Below, in pieces: positions 47,028 through 58,656 of a stretch of 64,000 bases of DNA. The stretch lies in contig OY992838.1 in the NCBI GenBank assembly GCA_963921425.1, positions 2,604,001 to 2,668,000 of the forward strand. The letters run 5' to 3'. Within the stretch, counting starts at the first letter, position 1, and every line of letters starts with the position of its first letter. Made by a program: the position numbers and the translations under genes. The notes below the pieces were generated by a model. It saw nothing but the letters and a program-made list of their open reading frames with translations. It ran no database searches and was not told the DNA's origin. This stretch comes from Dryas octopetala (lineage: Eukaryota; Streptophyta; Magnoliopsida; Rosales; Rosaceae).

Positions 47028-50000
47028 ATGAAGAACAGGAAACCAAGCAACCTCCTTTGCTGTTATTTCTTGTGCATTGTTTCTTTAAGCATTTCTTTGG
47101 CCATTGGACAGAACACAAGTAGTAGCATCCCAGTGAATGTGGGCGTGGTTCTTGATGACCTTGATTCACCAACTGGAAAACTTTGGTTGAGCTGCATCAA
47201 CATGGCCCTCTCTGACTTTTATACCTCTAACACTTTCACTAAGACCAGGCTGGTCTTGAGCATTAGGGACTCTAGATCAGATGTTGTCCTTGCAGCTGCT
47301 GCAGGTCTCTCCTTCTCTCTTCTTAATATGGGTTTCATTTGAATGTGCAATAATTTTGAGTCATTCTATATGTAGCTTTTCAATCATTTAATAAATCTGT
47401 TTTTAATGTTACTTCTTGTGCCTTTTGAATTGCTCTTCATTTATTGATCAAACACAGCTTTGGACCTAATAAAGAATGTTCAAGTGCAAGCAATCATAGG
47501 ACCAAAATCAACAATGCAAGCCAACTTTATAATTGATCTTGGAGACAAAGCCCATGTTCCCATAATCTCATTTTCAGCAACAAGCTCTTCCCTCACTTCC
47601 TTGAAGAGTCCATATTTTTTCCGAGCTGCACAAAATGATTCTCGTCAAGTCCAAGCCATAAGTGATATTATCCAAGCCTTTGGATGGAGACAAGCTGTGC
47701 CCATCTATGTAGACAACGAGTTCGGGCAGGGGATACTACCATCCTTGGCCGATGCCTTGCAAAAAGTTCAGGTTCGTATCCCTTACCAAAGTGCCATATC
47801 TCCAACTGCCACTGGTGAGGAACTTTCTTCAGAGCTTTACAAGTTAATGACAATGCAAACCAGAGTCTTCATTGTGCACATGTCTCCCTCTCTTGGCCCT
47901 CGGTTTTTTGCCAAGGTACAAGAGCTGGAAATGATGAATGAAGGCTATGTTTGGATCTTGACTGATGGTTTAACCAATCATTTGAGTTCAATGAATGCCT
48001 CAGTCACCAATTCAATGCACGGTGCATTGGGTGTGAGGACTTATGTGCCAGAAACGAAAGAGCTAATCGATTTTAGAGTTCGATGGAAAAGGCAATTCCA
48101 ACAGGAAAATCCAAGCATCATTGATGCTGAATTAGATGTTATGGCACTTTGGGCTTATGATGCTGCTTTTGCAGTAGCCATGGCAGTTGAGCATGTTGGG
48201 AGCAAAATCTTTGGCTTCCAAAACACAAATGCTTCCATCAACTCATCAACAGACCTTGAAACTTTTGGGGTCTCTCAAAATGGTCAAGAACTTCGCCAAT
48301 CCTTATCAGATATTAGATTTACAGGCCTTGCAGGAAATTTCAGTTTTGACAATGGGCAATTACAATCTTCCATGTTTCAAATAGTAAATGTGAATGATGA
48401 AGGAGCAAGACAAATTGGGTTTTGGACACCACAGAGTCGACTTGTGAAAAATTTGAAATCCATAAACAAAAACACTAAAGATTCAACTTCTACATCCAAT
48501 ATGGGACCTATTATATGGCCAGGAGACTCATACTCTGTTCCAAAGGGATGGGAGATCCCCACAAATGGAAAAAGGTTGAGAGTAGGAGTTCCTATTGATG
48601 CCTTTAAAGAGTTTGTTCTGGTGGTACCAGATAACAGTACTAACACAACAGATGTTACTGGGTTCTGTATTGACATCTTCAATGCTGCAATGGAAGACTT
48701 ACCATATGCAGTTACTTATGATTTCATTCCCTTTGCCTATCCCAATGGTACATCTGCCGGCAGTTACAGTGATTTGGTCCAACAAGTTTTTCTCGGGGTA
48801 AGTATATTAAAATTAATGTGAACCCTCATTTAATTTGTATTTCTTGATGTGAAGACGATTCAATTTGTGATTTTGCTGAAACGATGGCATACAGAATTTC
48901 GATGCTCTGGCAGCAGACACAACAATCAGATCAAACAGGTCCATGTATGTGGACTTCACATTGCCATACACAGACTCAGGCGTGGTCATGGTAGTGCCAT
49001 TGAAAGACGGCAAGAACGGAAAGACATGGATCTTCTTGAAACCTTTGACATTGGACCTGTGGTTCACAAGTTTATGCTTTTTTGTCTTCACTGCTTTTGT
49101 GGTTTGGGTTCTTGAACACCGTATTAATGAAGATTTTCGCGGGCCTCCCTTGCATCAAGTCGGCACAAGCTTCTGGTACTCCTTCTCAACAATGGTTTTT
49201 GCACATAGTAAGTTCTATATACCCCCTAAAAATTGATCCTAAGGATTCATGTACGTGATGAAACCATAAATGCACTCTAATATGAAATAGGATCCTCTGT
49301 GCAGATTTATTTTTGTGTGCTGATCTTGTGTTTATCTGAAAAACAACGTCGTTTACAGGTTTAAGGAAGAAGATCAGCACCCAAAAAGTCAGCAGAGGAT
49401 ATGAACTCTTCTATTATTGATCAGAGTGACTGAGTGACATAATCATATTTGTGCTTATAACTCAACAATTAATTGTTGTTTTTTCTTTGTTTTTCACATC
49501 AATTAATTTACAGAGGAGAGACTGATGAGCAACTTGGCTAGGTTTGTGGTGATCGTATGGGTGTTTGTGATGCTGATACTGACTCAAAGTTACACAGCCA
49601 GTCTGAGTTCACTATTGACAGTCCAACAACTTCAGCCAACTTTTACCAATTTAAGAGATCTTAATAACAGTGGGGAGAATGTTGGGTGCCTGGAGGGTTC
49701 TTTTGTGTTCGACCTTTTGTTACAACAAGGTTTTAATCGTTCCAAGATTATACCTTATCGATCCCCACAACATTGCGCTGAACTTTTGAGAAACGGGAGT
49801 GAAAAACTACAAGGTGGTATTGCTGCTGCTATTGACGAAACCCCCTACATGAAGCTTTTTCTTGCAATGTATTGCTCCAACTACACCATGGTTGGCCCAA
49901 TATTTAAAACTGATGGCCTCGGCTTTGTAAGATCGATCTCTCTTCACACACAACTAATTATAAATGAATCACATTTTTAGACTGTATTAGTGAATCACAT

Positions 50001-50716
50001 TATGTGGCAAATAAGATCTACTTACTACATATAAAGTGCTTTACTAATGTGTTCTTAAAATGTGGCTAATTATTGCGCGTGAACACTCATAAGTCTTATT
50101 TGTGTCTATTATCCTCACACACAATAACTTTTTGTATATATAGGTCTTTCCAATAGGTTCACCTCTTGTACCGGATATTTCGAGGGCAATTTTGAGGTTG
50201 AGTGAAGGAGACGAGATGAAGAAAATTGAGAACAAATGGTTTGTGAAACAAAGCAGTTGCTCAGACACCAAACCAACTGTCTCTGATTCCACACGTCTTG
50301 ACCTTAAAAGCTTTTTTGGCCTTTTTCTCATTGTCGGGGTCACTTCATTATTAGCTCTCATCATATTTGCAGCCTCCTTCTTTTACAGGCATGGCCACAT
50401 CTTCATGACAAGAGGTGCCTCAGTATGGGGTAGAATTAAGGTCTTTTTTAGAGTCTTTGACCAAAAAGACCTCAGCTCCCATACTTTTAGAAAGAAGGAA
50501 CAGGGTCTTCTCGAGGCCTCACCAAGCGGCAGCAGCTACCGGGGAAGCCCAACAGTCCATTCAAACCGCACAGATCCAGGCCAACTTTCTGTAAGAGAAC
50601 AAGGAACGACTGTTGGTCCAGAATCTCCAACAGGTGTAGTCCCTGCAGCTAATGAATTTGATCATCCCAACCCAGAAATACCATCAACTCCTCAAGGAGC
50701 TCAAGAAAACAATTAA
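47028..50716 (+). CDS. Glutamate receptor-like channel, clade 2 (GLR copy A)
   Basis: The product is a plant ionotropic glutamate receptor-like cation channel of 971 residues in the plasma membrane, probably gated by amino acids and conducting calcium (role from family knowledge). Exons: 47028-47304, 47458-48797, 48895-49207, 49514-49926 and 50144-50716, all GT-AG. A signal peptide (about 1-26, CCYFLCIVSLSISLAIG) precedes the bacterial-type ANF/LIVBP domain (about 33-420). The S1 ligand lobe starts at about residue 465 (KRLRVGVP). M1 is about 594-613 (LWFTSLCFFVFTAF), the re-entrant pore loop about 629-643 (TSFWYSFSTMVFAH), and M3 about 650-675 with SYTAS at 669-673, the equivalent of SYTANL. 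After S2, M4 is about 838-861 (GLFLIVGVTSLLALII), then a cytosolic Ser/Pro-rich tail. No break is visible. Gene C carries near-identical exons 1 and 2. Confidence 0.93.
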
Positions 50717-50750
50717 TACATATTAATTTTCACAAGTTTTGTATGATAAT

Positions 50751-51114
50751 TGATAGAATTAGAACATCCAACCCAAAACCAATTGGCAATGGGTGGAGAG
50801 GCCCAAGACTTATAAGCACATATACTAAGCTCTAGTTTTTCGATATGGAACATTACTCCACATTACTCTCAACACGCCCCCGCACGTGTGGCGAGATTTT
50901 GAGCCTTACACGTGAACAAATTGTATTAGGTGATGTGGGAGCACGTGTGGCCGTTGGGCTTTACACGCGGATAACCAAGCTCTGATACCATGATAGAATT
51001 AGAGCATCCAACCCAAAATCAATTGGCAATGGATGGAGAGGCTCAAGACTTATAAGCACATATACTAAGCTCTAATTTTCCGATATAGGACATTGCTCCA
51101 CATTACTCTCAACA
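50751..51114 (-). mobile_element. TRIM retroelement, complete, young-looking
   Basis: Two 124-bp direct repeats (50751-50874 and 50991-51114) begin TGATAGAATTAGA and end CTCTCAACA. A perfect 5-bp target-site duplication ATAAT flanks the element (50746-50750 and 51115-51119). The 116-bp interior ends in GCTCTGATACCA (50979-50990), an exact match on the minus strand to the initiator-Met-tRNA primer-binding site TGGTATCAGAGC next to the LTR. A G-rich tract (GCGGGGGCG on minus) adjoins the other LTR as polypurine tract. It has no coding capacity. It lies 35 bp after the GLR A stop codon, so in that gene's 3' UTR or terminator region. Confidence 0.93.
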
Positions 51115-52183
51115 ATAATGATAGTCATCCAAGATTTTAGATTTCTCAACTCCTGAAGAATGGCTCTTTGTATATAAGCTATGTTGGATTGTTGGTGCCT
51201 AGCTTGTATATATAATTCACCTAAAAACAATAAATTTCTGATGTATTATAATTAATATATAATCTGGATGCAGGCATGTATGCAATTTTTCATCAAGCCA
51301 AATTCTGTAATATGACATGTGGATGATTGAACTTTGAAAATGGAGGCTGAGGGTGATTAGATTTAGATCAGATTTTGGTTAGAACAGTTGGTTGATCTGG
51401 CCCTCTGCTTCCAAAACCGTTGTCCCCATCTCTAATTGGATTGGATATTAGTCAGGTTTTACTGGCTGATTTTTTGAATAATATATATTTTTTGAAATAA
51501 TTAATTTATAAGTGTGGTACTGTTGCATTGACTTGACTTCAATCATGCTTGAATTCCTCTTCAAAACTGTGGAGTGCACTTGAATGCTCCCTCCTCGACC
51601 GACTCCATAGTATATATTATAATTCCCTTATCATTTTCTCATATATTTTTAATACTTAAATCCAGATTCAGAATATTTTGGGTGCCAATTAAAGTGAGGT
51701 TTCACAATCACGGAAATAACTTGGAAGCTCATCATGAATACATTAATTGCATGGAGTCAGCTCCTTCTCTGAAGAGTGCAGGGCATCCTTTGCGTTCAGT
51801 CAGTACCTGACATACTTTCAAATATAACAGTTGACATAGCACTATAGCAGTTGGAATATCAGCTTAATTAATTATGTAATATATTTCTATTTCAATTTTT
51901 TTCATTGGGTTCATCTTCTTAAATATCAATTTGGCATGCGTATGCTGATTTCTTGTGAGTTGTGACTGAATATTATTAAGGAAATTAAATTACTTGATAT
52001 GAGGTCCGTGCACAGTCGTAAATTTTTTGAAAAAGATCTAAACATTAGAAAATTGAGCAATGGTTGCCCCAAGTGGTGAATCATGGGTTATGATTTTTTG
52101 TTTCTGAAAGACAAAATAATGAGTTAAGTGTATGATAGGTCAATAGTTTGATTTTCTTTAGTAACTAAAACAGACTCAAGAAT

Positions 52184-52390
52184 CTGGGCTTCCTGCAGAT
52201 TAGAGGTGTTTAGAGCTTAATGTTGTTAAGGTTCTGAGTGTTGTTTTTCTTGTTTGAAGCTTTTGTTATCTTGATTTGTTTTTTCCTTTGTCTAATGTAA
52301 TTTTTTTTTTTTCTGTTGTATTGCTTTGTTTGCCCTTTGGGCTGTTCCGTTTCTTTAATGAAATATCTTCTTGGCCAAAAAAAAAAAAAA
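52184..52390 (+). mobile_element. 5'-truncated LINE-like insertion with poly(A) tail
   Basis: A 207-bp insert ends in CTTCTTGGCC plus a poly(A) run and is flanked by (A)CAGACTCAAGAAT on both sides (52170-52183 and 52390-52403). The poly(A) tail and the 13-14-bp target-site duplication are hallmarks of target-primed reverse transcription. The T-rich body with TTTGCCCTTTGGGCTG and TTTAATGAAATATCTTCTT resembles 3' UTRs of plant L1 elements. Confidence 0.82.
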
Positions 52391-52837
52391 CAGACTCAAG
52401 AATTTATAATTGGGCACCAATGGGTTAATCTTGCTGACCAGTTGGCTAATAGTTTTCGAATCCCAATGCTTAATTTTTTCTAGAAGCTCTTAGGGGTTAA
52501 AAAGAATTAAATGGACATATGATTAATATATTGTGTGTATTGGTCTTAGTAGACTTCACTCTTATATATGCTCCTTTAAGTATGTTATACACAAAAACAA
52601 CTTTGCCTTGCTATATGTAGTGAGTATTTTAAAATCACGTTTACTTTGATTTGGTCAAGGTAAACGAAACTATTACTTGCAGTGGCCTCCTCTTTTAATA
52701 TCTTCACAAATTATAATATCTTGAGCTAGCTACTCCAACACGTACATCATATATGAAGAACTTCAATTAATCCTGTATTTCATACCAAATGAATTAAATA
52801 CATGATTAATTTTTGGTGAGCCAACCATTCACATCCC

Positions 52838-52845
52838 TATATAAA
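52838..52845 (+). promoter_or_regulatory. TATA box of GLR gene B
   Basis: TATATAAA about 50 bp before the start codon. The flanking context TTCCCAACGAATAACAT is shared with gene A. Confidence 0.72.
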
Positions 52846-52888
52846 CAAGTTCCCAACGAATAACATTATCAAAGTTTGCAAATCAAAG

Positions 52889-55800
52889 ATGCAATTAAAC
52901 ACGAGGAAGAGGTTCTTCTTCCTCGTTTCTTTTGTTAGTATTTCCTTGGCCATGGAACAAGAGAACAGTACAAGTAGTAGTATCCCAGTGAATGTGGGTG
53001 TGGTTCTTGATGATCTTCATTCACCAACTGGGAAACTTTGGTTGAGCTGCATCAACATGGCCCTCTCTGACTTTTATACCTCTCACACTTCCACTAACAC
53101 TAGGCTGGTTTTGAACATTAGGGACTCCAGATCAGATGTTGTCGACGCAGCTGCTGCAGGTCTCTCTCGATCTCTTTCTCTCTTCTTAATTTGGGTTTCA
53201 TTTAAATTTGTGTCCTTCTATCTCTCTATATACATCTATAGCTTTTCATTCATCTAGAAAGAAGCATTAATGCAACTTCTAATTGTACCTTTTTAATTTC
53301 TGATTCTCTTTTGCTCAAATACATGTACAGCTTTGGACCTGATAAAGAATGTTGAAGTGCAAGCAATCTTAGGACCAACATCATCAATGCAAGCCAACTT
53401 TGTAATTGAACTTGGAGACAAAGCCAAGGTGCCCATAATCTCATTTTCAGCAACAAGCCCTTCCCTCACTTCCCTTCGAAGTTCATATTTTTTCCGAGCA
53501 GCACAAAATGATTCTTGTCAAGTCCAAGCCATAAGTGCTGTTGTCAAGGCCTTTGGATGGCGAGAAGCTGTGCCCATCTACGTAGACAACGAGTTTGGGG
53601 AGGGGATACTACCATCCTTGGCCGATGCCTTGCAAGAAGTTCAAGCTCGTATCCCTTACCGAAGTGCCATATCTCCAACTGCCACTGATGTGCAACTTGC
53701 TGCAGAGCTATACAAGTTAAAAACAATGCAAACTAGAGTCTTCATTGTGCACATGTCTCCCTCTCTTGGCCCTCGGTTTCTTGCCAAGGCACAAGCGTTG
53801 GGAATGATGAATGAAGGCTATGTTTGGATCTTGACTGATGGGTTAACCAATCATTTGAGTTCAATGAATACTTCAGTCATCAATTCAATGCATGGCGCAT
53901 TGGGTGTGAAGACTTATGTGCCAAAAACCAAAGACCTCATCGATTTTAGAGTTCGATGGAAGAGGCAATTCCAACAGGAAAATCCAAGCATAATTGATGC
54001 TGAACTAGATGTGTTTGCACTTTGGGCTTATGATGCTGCTTTTGCATTAGCCATGGCAGTTGAAAATGGTGGGACTACAAACTCTGGCTTCCAAAACACA
54101 AATGCTTCCATCAAGTACTCCTCAACTGATCTTGAAACTTTCGGGGTCTCTCGAAATGGTCCACAGCTTCGACAATCCTTATCGAGTACTAGATTTGGAG
54201 GCCTTGCCGGAGATTTCAGTTTTGATAATAATGGGCAATTGCAATCTTCAATGTTTGAAATAGTAAATGTGTATGGTGATGGAGCAAGAGGAATTGGGTT
54301 TTGGACACCACAGAGTGGAATTGTGCAAAATTTGAACACCACAAACACAAACACTAGTACATATTCAACTTCGAAATCCAATATGGGACTTATTATATGG
54401 CCAGGAGACTCTACCTCTGTTCCCAAGGGATGGGAGATCCCCACAGAAGGCAAAAAGTTGAGAGTAGGAGTTCCTGTGAAGGATGGTTTTAATGAGTTTG
54501 TTAAAGTGGTATATGATCCCAGCACTAACAAAACAGTTGTTACTGGGTTCTCTATTGACATCTTCAATGCTGTAATGGAAGGACTACCATATGCAGTTAC
54601 TTATGACTTCATTCCCTTTCCAATATTACCCCATGGTACTTCTGCTGGCAGTTACAATGATTTGGCTCATCAAGTTTTTCTTGGGGTAAGTAAAATTAAT
54701 GTCAACCTTATTTTCGGTTGTTTTTCTTAAAATGAAAATGATTCAATTGCCTAATTTTTGCTGATCGAAACGATTGCATACAGAATTTTGATGCTGTGGC
54801 AGCAGATATAACAATTAGAGCAAACAGGTCCTGTTGTGTGGAGTTCACGTTACCATACACGGAATCAGGCATAGTCATGGTAGTGCCAATGAGAGACGGC
54901 AAGAGCAGAAATGCATGGATCTTCTTGAAGCCTTTGACATGGGACCTCTGGCTTGCAACTTTTTGCTCTTTCGTCTTCGTTGGTTTTGTGGTTTGGGTTC
55001 TTGAACACCGAGTTAATGAAGATTTTCGCGGGCCTCCCTCGCATCAAGTTGGCACAAGCTTCTGGTACTCCTTCTCAACAATGGTTTTTGCACACAGTAA
55101 GTTCTATATTACTCTAATATGAAATAGGATCCTCTGCTGATTTTTTTGATGTTGATCTTGTGTTTACTCGAAGACAATGTCATAATATTTATTGGGGAGG
55201 AACGAGATCAGCACAATTTTTTTTTAAAGAATCCTCTAATATTGATTGTAGAGTGACATATCCTGTTTATGCTTTTTTATTTTTTTTATTTGGAGGAGAG
55301 GGATTCGAAACCGACCTTTTCCATTATTGGAAACAGAAATATCACCGGACCAATAGTTAGTTGGTTATTATGTTTATGCTTGTCACTTAACAATAACTGA
55401 ATGCTTTTCTTTTTTCATTAAATTTACAGAGGAGAGATTGATCAGCAACTTGGCCAGGTTTGTGGTGATTGTATGGGTATTTGTAGTGCTGATACTGACT
55501 CAAAGTTACACAGCCAGTCTGAGTTCACTATTAACAATCCAACAACTTCAGCCAACTTTTTCTGATATAAAAGATCTCAATAACAGTGGGGAGCATATTG
55601 GATACCTGGAGGGTTCTTTTGTCAAAGACCTGCTGATACAACAAGGTTTTGGTTCCAAGATAAGGCCTTATAAATCTGTAGAAGAATGCAACGAACTTTT
55701 GAGAAAAGGGAGTGCAAAGGGTGGTTTTGCTGCTGCCATTGACGAAACCCCCAACATGAAGCTTTTTCTTGCAAAATATTGCTCCAATTACACCATGATT

Positions 55801-56575
55801 GGCCCAATATTTAAAACCGATGGCTTTGCCTTTGTAAGCTCTCTCATTCCATTGTCACACACACAAGTAATGTTTAGGAAATCGCATTTTTTAGACGACT
55901 ATTTGTAAATCACATTATATGATAGATGAGGTCTAGTTTTAAATTGTTATCTCAGTCATTGTAACATCATTTGCTATATAATATGATTACACTCAATAAT
56001 GTTTTGGGAATATGTAGGTGTTCTCTATAGGTTCGCTGCTTGTACCAGATGTTTCAAGGGCAATTTTACGCTTAACTGAAGGAGACGAGATGAAGGATAT
56101 TGAGAACAAATGGTTCAGAAAACAAACTAGTTGTTCGGATACCAAACCAACATTGTCTGATTCCATGAGTCTTAACCTTGATAACTTTTGGGGCCTCTTC
56201 CTCATTGCCGGGGTGGCTTCATCATTAGCTCTCATCACATTTGCAGCCTCCTTCTTTTATAGGCATGGCCACATCTTCATGACAAGAGGTGCCTCCGTAT
56301 GGAGAAGAATTAAGGACTTTTTTAGAGTCTTTGACCAAAAAGACCTCAGCTCCCATACTTTTAGAAAGAAGAATTTGGGCCCTATCGAGGCCTCAACTAC
56401 TTGCAGCAGCTACCCTCCAAGCCCAACAGTCCATTCAACCCACACAGAGCCAGGCCCATCTATTTTCGTGGAAGAAGGAACAACTGTGGGTCCAGAATCT
56501 CCAGCAGCTACTGAACTTGATCTTCCGATCCCAGAAATACCAAGAACTCCTCAAGGAGCTCAAGAAAACAATTAA
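52889..56575 (+). CDS. Glutamate receptor-like channel, clade 2 (GLR copy B)
   Basis: This is a second intact paralogue of 966 residues with the same five-exon structure: 52889-53159, 53331-54685, 54784-55096, 55430-55833 and 56018-56575. The signal peptide is FFFLVSFVSISLAM. It has the ANF domain, S1 (KKLRVGVPVKDGFNEF), M1 (LWLATFCSFVFVGFVV), the same pore loop (TSFWYSFSTMVFAH), M3 with LTQSYTASLSSLL, S2 and M4 (LFLIAGVASSLALITF), and a C-terminal Ser/Pro-rich tail ending in the same APQ-type end as A (TPQGAQENN). It is clearly more diverged from A and C than they are from each other, including indels, so it stems from an older duplication. Intron 3 is longer than intron 2, as in A. Function is predicted only from the family: an amino-acid-gated cation channel. 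Confidence 0.93.
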
Positions 56576-57996
56576 TGTATATAAATAATATTATTAAATT
56601 TAACAGATTAATGTGTGTGCATGATAATAGTATAGTCACCCATGGTTTTAGATTTTGCATTATAACTGTAGCATATCTGTATTTGGTAGCTGATGGCAGC
56701 ATCTCTATCTATATAGTAGATTTCTATACTGTTTTTCACAATTGTTCAAAATTTGTCCCATAGAAAAACATTTATGTTATATTATTAAATAGTACTTTTG
56801 TCTATTAATTGACATGGTTCATTGAATTTATTTATTTTTATTCCTATTTTAAAAGGGGATTAACGTTATTTTAGTCTTCAGACTATTACACTTGTATTAA
56901 TTTGATTCCAAGATTTCTAATTGGAGGGAAAAATGGTGCAAGAGGGAAAAAAATGTAAGATAAATGGAAGAGACCATTTTGTCCTAAAAAATGACCCCAC
57001 TTAATTGGCACATAGTGCTATGCAAACGGAAATTTAAATAAAAATAGTGCTATGCAAACGGAAATTTAAATAAAAAATATGTAAATTGACGAAATACTCT
57101 TAATTAGCAAAATTGAAAAAGTCAAATTCTTTTAATTTTTCAAATTAAAAATTTATATACCAAACTGATATAAGTGTAATAATTTGAAGACCAAAATAAT
57201 ATTAATCCCTTTTAAAAAAAAATTCTAATCGGGAGCTTCGAAAGCGTATTCAAAGAATTGTTTTCTTACCATATGTATGAATCATGTGCGGTTGAGCACG
57301 AGTTTGAAATAGTATCTTGACTAATAATGTGTGGAAAGTTCATAAGGCAGACCTTGACTAATGTATCTCTCTATTTCAGTCAGAAAAATGCTTGAATACG
57401 TATTCAAGCATTTGCTTTGAATATTCATCATTCATTCATTTGCATTGCATCTTCGATTCAACAACGAGGCACTGTAGCTACTAGCTAGCTGAGCTCTAAA
57501 TTATGAACATAATTTGTTTGATTTGGTCAAAGCAGCGCAAGCTACACGAGATGGATTACTTGTACAAGTTCATTGTTTTTTAATTCCAAGTACCATTAAT
57601 CCCAAAAAAAGACAAAATTAGTAGGTTGGAGGGACAATATCTAATCATATATGTATGTTAAATTCGAAGACCGAATACTCCTGTTGTTGTCCAGTTGTCC
57701 AGTTGTCCACAGACTGAGGGTCACCTTTCTTTGTCCTTATTATTATTCTAATGTTGAGTTAATACATAATAATATATATGAATAATTAAATGAAGTTCAT
57801 AGTTAGACACTTAGACTTAGACATGAAATTAAAATGACATATAATAGTTGGTGTACCGTGTACGTCATTACTCTATTTCTAATGGTACGTATGAATTGGG
57901 TCCTAGCGATTGTTGACTTATTATTCTTTTGAATTTTGTCCTAGCTTGAATCTTCACGTGTGATACATTCTCTCCGTATAAATTATATATATATAA
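56576..57996. other. Spacer downstream of GLR B
   Basis: It contains the MITE at 56856-57209. GTTTGATTTGGTCAAAG (about 57517-57533) resembles the conserved GLR upstream block, possibly a decayed promoter piece. No gene is seen. Confidence 0.5.
56856..57209. mobile_element. MULE-like MITE, second copy of the 45838 family
   Basis: GGGATTAACGTTATTTTAGT and the inverted right end GGGATTAATATTATTTTGGT form the TIRs. The flanks TTTTAAAAG (56847-56855) and TTTTAAAAA (57210-57218) fit an 8-9-bp target-site duplication. The interior includes a tandem 33-bp unit (TAGTGCTATGCAAACGGAAA, twice, near 57007 and 57041). Confidence 0.78.
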
Positions 57997-58065
57997 GAGT
58001 AAATTATATTTTAGTATCTTAACTTTATATATTATTTCAAATTAATATCCAAATTTTGAAAAAAA
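57997..58065. mobile_element. Solo end of the GAGTAAATT/GGGTAAATT MULE family
   Basis: GAGTAAATTATATTTTAGTA followed by TCTTAACTTTATAT and AATTAATATCCAAATTTTG aligns with the TIR starts at 26202 and 60475. No partner end is seen nearby. It stops within about 10 bp of where the duplicated GLR block begins. Confidence 0.6.
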
Positions 58066-58221
58066 GAAAAGAAACATATAGAGTGACGCTAACACTCTCT
58101 AACAAAAAAACCGTCAAAACCTTTGAACAACAACTATAGAAACCTAGTAAAAAACTACCTAGTTTGAGTACAGTTGTATGGTAATCTCTCAATGAAATAT
58201 TTTATTTCATTGCAGCTTGAC

Positions 58222-58381
58222 GAGTAGAGATCTCATGTCCCCAAACTCCCATGTCCCTTTTTCACATATTTTGAAAAAAAAAAAAAAAATTAAGTAAAAC
58301 AAGAATTAAGAAAAAGCCCTCAAAATCTGTGAGAAGGGACAGGGAGAGACAGAGGATTTGGGGACAAAAGATCTCTACCCT
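58222..58381. mobile_element. hAT-like MITE, 160 bp
   Basis: GAGTAGAGATCTCATGTCCC at the left and the inverted right end AGGGTAGAGATCTTTTGTCC form the TIRs. A perfect 8-bp duplication AGCTTGAC flanks it (58214-58221 and 58382-58389). The A block carries the empty site (GCAGCTTGACATCATC near 45463). Confidence 0.85.
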
Positions 58382-58656
58382 AGCTTGACATCATCATTTG
58401 CCTCCACCATGTATAGCGAGATCTGACATATTTTAGTTCAAGTTTCGGTTTCAAAGTTTTGACCTTAGAAATAGATTATATATGAATGAGGAGAATAAGT
58501 TCCAGTCTTCAACATCTATGGTTTAGTTGGTCGTTAATTAGTTATACTCATATCTTGTTTCTGAAAAAGAATTTCTAGCTGCTAATCTTTTTTCAAAGAA
58601 GATATCGCTGAATCACACCTGTCATTTCCAAATTTCATAATTAGTCATTAAAAATA

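Larger units (their letters stand above)
45408..48840 (+). repeat. Left copy of the large GLR duplication (A block)
   Basis: From ACATATAGAGTGACGCTAAC at about 45408 onward the sequence is matched by 58075 onward, apart from transposon insertions and a deletion. It includes the 5' flank of gene A, its promoter and the gene itself as far as the window shows the partner. The far 5' flank has diverged visibly, whereas promoter and exons 1-2 are nearly identical to the C block. Confidence 0.9.
50717..52888. other. Spacer between GLR A and B
   Basis: It contains a complete TRIM element (50751-51114) and a truncated LINE-like insertion (52184-52390). From about 51530 the sequence shows blocks also found upstream of genes A and C (GACTTGACTTCAATCATGCT, TTTCACAATCAC.GAAATAAC, CTTTGATTTGGTCAAGGTAA), the conserved GLR 5' flank. 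Confidence 0.7.
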
